From a virus: a stretch of 39,571 nt of DNA. The notes under the pieces were generated by a model, which worked only from the letters and a program-made list of their open reading frames with translations, was not told the DNA's origin and ran no database searches. The stretch lies in IMG/VR virus record IMGVR_UViG_3300031227_000006, positions 1-39,571 of that record. One strand, written 5' to 3'. Made by a program: the position numbers and the translations under genes. Shown one piece after another: positions 38,608 to 39,571 of this stretch (within the stretch, counting starts at the first letter, position 1; every line of letters begins with the position of its first letter).

Positions 38608-39571
38608 TCAGGCCTCATTGATATTGTAATTTCTTGCCCATCCAGATACTGCCTGTGTGCCAGTAGCGTCTCGACTATAACAACATTGTAAATAACGCCT
38701 TGCCGTTGTTGCTCCGGTATAACTGAGCGTGTCAACTATTGTCGTGCGCTCACTATCTGAGTATATTATGCACTGAACGGCTGTTCCTACGCGCGTTATC
38801 GTTAAATAATATGTCGTGTCTTCAACTGGCGAGGTGTAAGTGTCAGAGTTGCCGCCGATATCCCCTATGACTATCTGAGGGGTTGCGCCGCCACCTGGGT
38901 AAAAATAACAACGTGCGCCGTTCGCCATGTCTTGATAACTGCCGCGTGTATCAGAAATTGACCATAAACCATATACGGGATTTAATGTCGGAGCGCCATC
39001 GGTAACTTGGAACTCAAATTCATGCGTAATGTCATCAAAATGGCTCGCGCCGTAGTCTTTATATACGTAAGCGTCCGTCCCTCTTGTAAGGTCCGTAACT
39101 GTGACGGTAGATGATGTCACCGAAATCATGGTATTTGGATCAACTTCGGTAAATGTCGTTAAATCTTCAAACGTTGTTCCCGCAGTTGTCGTTGCCGCTG
39201 CCGTGGTTGTTGCCGCAACGGTTGTCGTTACTTCTGTCGTGGTTGGTTCTGCTGTCGTTGTTGGCTCAAGCGTTGTCGTGGGTTCAAGCGTTGTCGTGGG
39301 TTCAAGCGTTGTCGTGGGTTCAAGCGTTGTCGTCGGTTCAAGCGTTGTCGTGGGTTCAAGCGTTGTCGTGGGTTCAAGCGTTGTCGTCGGTTCAAGCGTC
39401 GTCGTGGGCTCAAGCGTTGTCGTGGGCTCAAGCGTTGTCGTGGGTTCTTGTGTAGTCGTCAGGGCTGCCGTGGTTGTTGCCGCAACGGTTGTCGTTACTT
39501 CTGTCGTGGTTGGTTCTGCTGTCGTTGTTGGCTCAAGCGTTGTCGTGGGTTCAAGCGTTGTCGTGGGTTCA
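38608..39571 (-). CDS. Thr-rich lectin-domain fibre, C-terminal part (start lies across the join)
   Basis: Reading from the window end, the frame is E-P-TTT-LEP repeats: about ten LEP units, then TTTAEP, TTTEV, TTTVAA and TTTAA blocks. A globular ~175-residue C-terminal domain begins near MISVTSSTVTVTD (ATG at 39129, which is internal and not the start). That domain is rich in beta-type sequence (DITHEFEFQVTDG, YYLTITRVGTAVQCIIYSD) and resembles ConA-like/LamG-type jelly-roll lectin folds, although no catalytic residues are evident. With the 349..1 segment it makes a short N-terminal anchor, a mucin-like stalk and a lectin-like head. It precedes the head-completion genes. A receptor-binding or glycan-binding fibre is the best guess; the fold assignment is tentative. 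Confidence 0.75.
   Translation of the reverse strand, partial: EPTTTLEPTTTLEPTTTAEPTTTEVTTTVAATTTAALTTTQEPTTTLEPTTTLEPTTTLEPTTTLEPTTTLEPTTTLEPTTTLEPTTTLEPTTTLEPTTTLEPTTTAEPTTTEVTTTVAATTTAAATTTAGTTFEDLTTFTEVDPNTMISVTSSTVTVTDLTRGTDAYVYKDYGASHFDDITHEFEFQVTDGAPTLNPVYGLWSISDTRGSYQDMANGARCYFYPGGGATPQIVIGDIGGNSDTYTSPVEDTTYYLTITRVGTAVQCIIYSDSERTTIVDTLSYTGATTARRYLQCCYSRDATGTQAVSGWARNYNINEA
39267..39440. repeat. 18-bp tandem array coding TTTLEP
   Basis: About ten near-identical 18-bp units (CAAGCGTTGTCGTGGGTT on the plus strand) encode Thr-Thr-Thr-Leu-Glu-Pro on the minus strand. A six-copy version lies at 47-160. Third-position differences between units suggest slippage and recombination under coding constraint. 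Confidence 0.9.
39486..39571. repeat. Terminal direct repeat, right copy (86 bp)
   Basis: Identical to bases 1-86. The same 86 bases occur 267 bp earlier at 39219-39304, so closure here could be correct or could reflect collapse of a longer repeat. Confidence 0.95.

Noticed and set aside
39267-39440. 18-bp tandem units as a CRISPR array
   Set aside because: No unique spacers; the units are contiguous, in frame and encode TTTLEP.
1-39571. Integrase, reverse transcriptase/diversity-generating element, tRNA or rRNA genes
   Set aside because: Looked for on both strands and not seen; repeated fibre sequence could suggest a variable repeat but no template or reverse transcriptase is present.

Overview
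The window looks like an essentially complete genome of an uncultivated tailed dsDNA bacteriophage. Every gene I can support lies on the minus strand, mostly with 1-10 nt stop/start overlaps (TAATG, ATGA). It has a full lambda-like packaging, head and tail set (Nu1-like small terminase, GpA-like large terminase, GpB-like portal, gpW, tail tube, -1 frameshifted tail chaperone, tape measure), giving a siphovirus-type layout. No integrase, excisionase, tRNA or rRNA is visible. The first 86 bases equal the last 86 bases, so the contig is circular or circularly permuted; the cut falls inside a Thr-rich fibre gene (349 down to 1, continuing 39485 down to 38608). The host cannot be named. Two lipobox proteins suggest a Gram-negative-type envelope, and many ribosome binding sites are of the GAGGGG/AAGGGG type.

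In the direction of transcription there are three blocks. (A) A roughly 10.4-kb accessory operon runs from a sigma70-like promoter at 30.4 kb to an intrinsic terminator at 20.02 kb. It encodes a radical SAM/SPASM protein with a Cys-containing partner, a two-domain glycosyltransferase whose second half resembles polypeptide GalNAc-transferases (GT27), a GT2-like enzyme, a DUF616-like GT-A enzyme, an FkbM-like methyltransferase, a methyltransferase-GT4 fusion, lipoproteins and small membrane proteins. (B) An early/replication operon runs from a promoter at 19.8 kb to 8.4 kb: ATP-dependent DNA ligase, Xre repressor-like protein, DUF4406 protein, a protein with an SSB-like IPF tip, many small zinc-finger or coiled-coil proteins, a replication initiator with internal iterons, RusA resolvase and a DNA cytosine methyltransferase. 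Between A and B sits a short promoter-to-terminator unit that looks like a ~150-nt small RNA. (C) A late operon starts near 8.35 kb beside a 31-bp inverted repeat, runs through packaging and head genes, crosses the contig join, and continues through the tail genes to 30.44 kb.

The most interesting system is the combination of A and C. Several virion genes carry mucin-like Thr-triplet arrays: the DUF2190-like head protein, a lectin-domain fibre, and a 427-aa Thr/Cys-rich fibre; the major capsid protein ends in five threonines. The co-encoded operon holds a GT27-like candidate for the first O-glycosylation step plus possible elongating and methylating enzymes. I infer a phage-encoded mucin-type O-glycosylation system that decorates the virion. 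This inference rests on motifs and gene content only.

Other structure includes three promoters sharing a spacer motif, two long RNA hairpins filling intergenic gaps, a classic A AAA AAC frameshift site, an in-frame TGA that splits a coiled-coil gene, and a run of eight Cys octapeptides.
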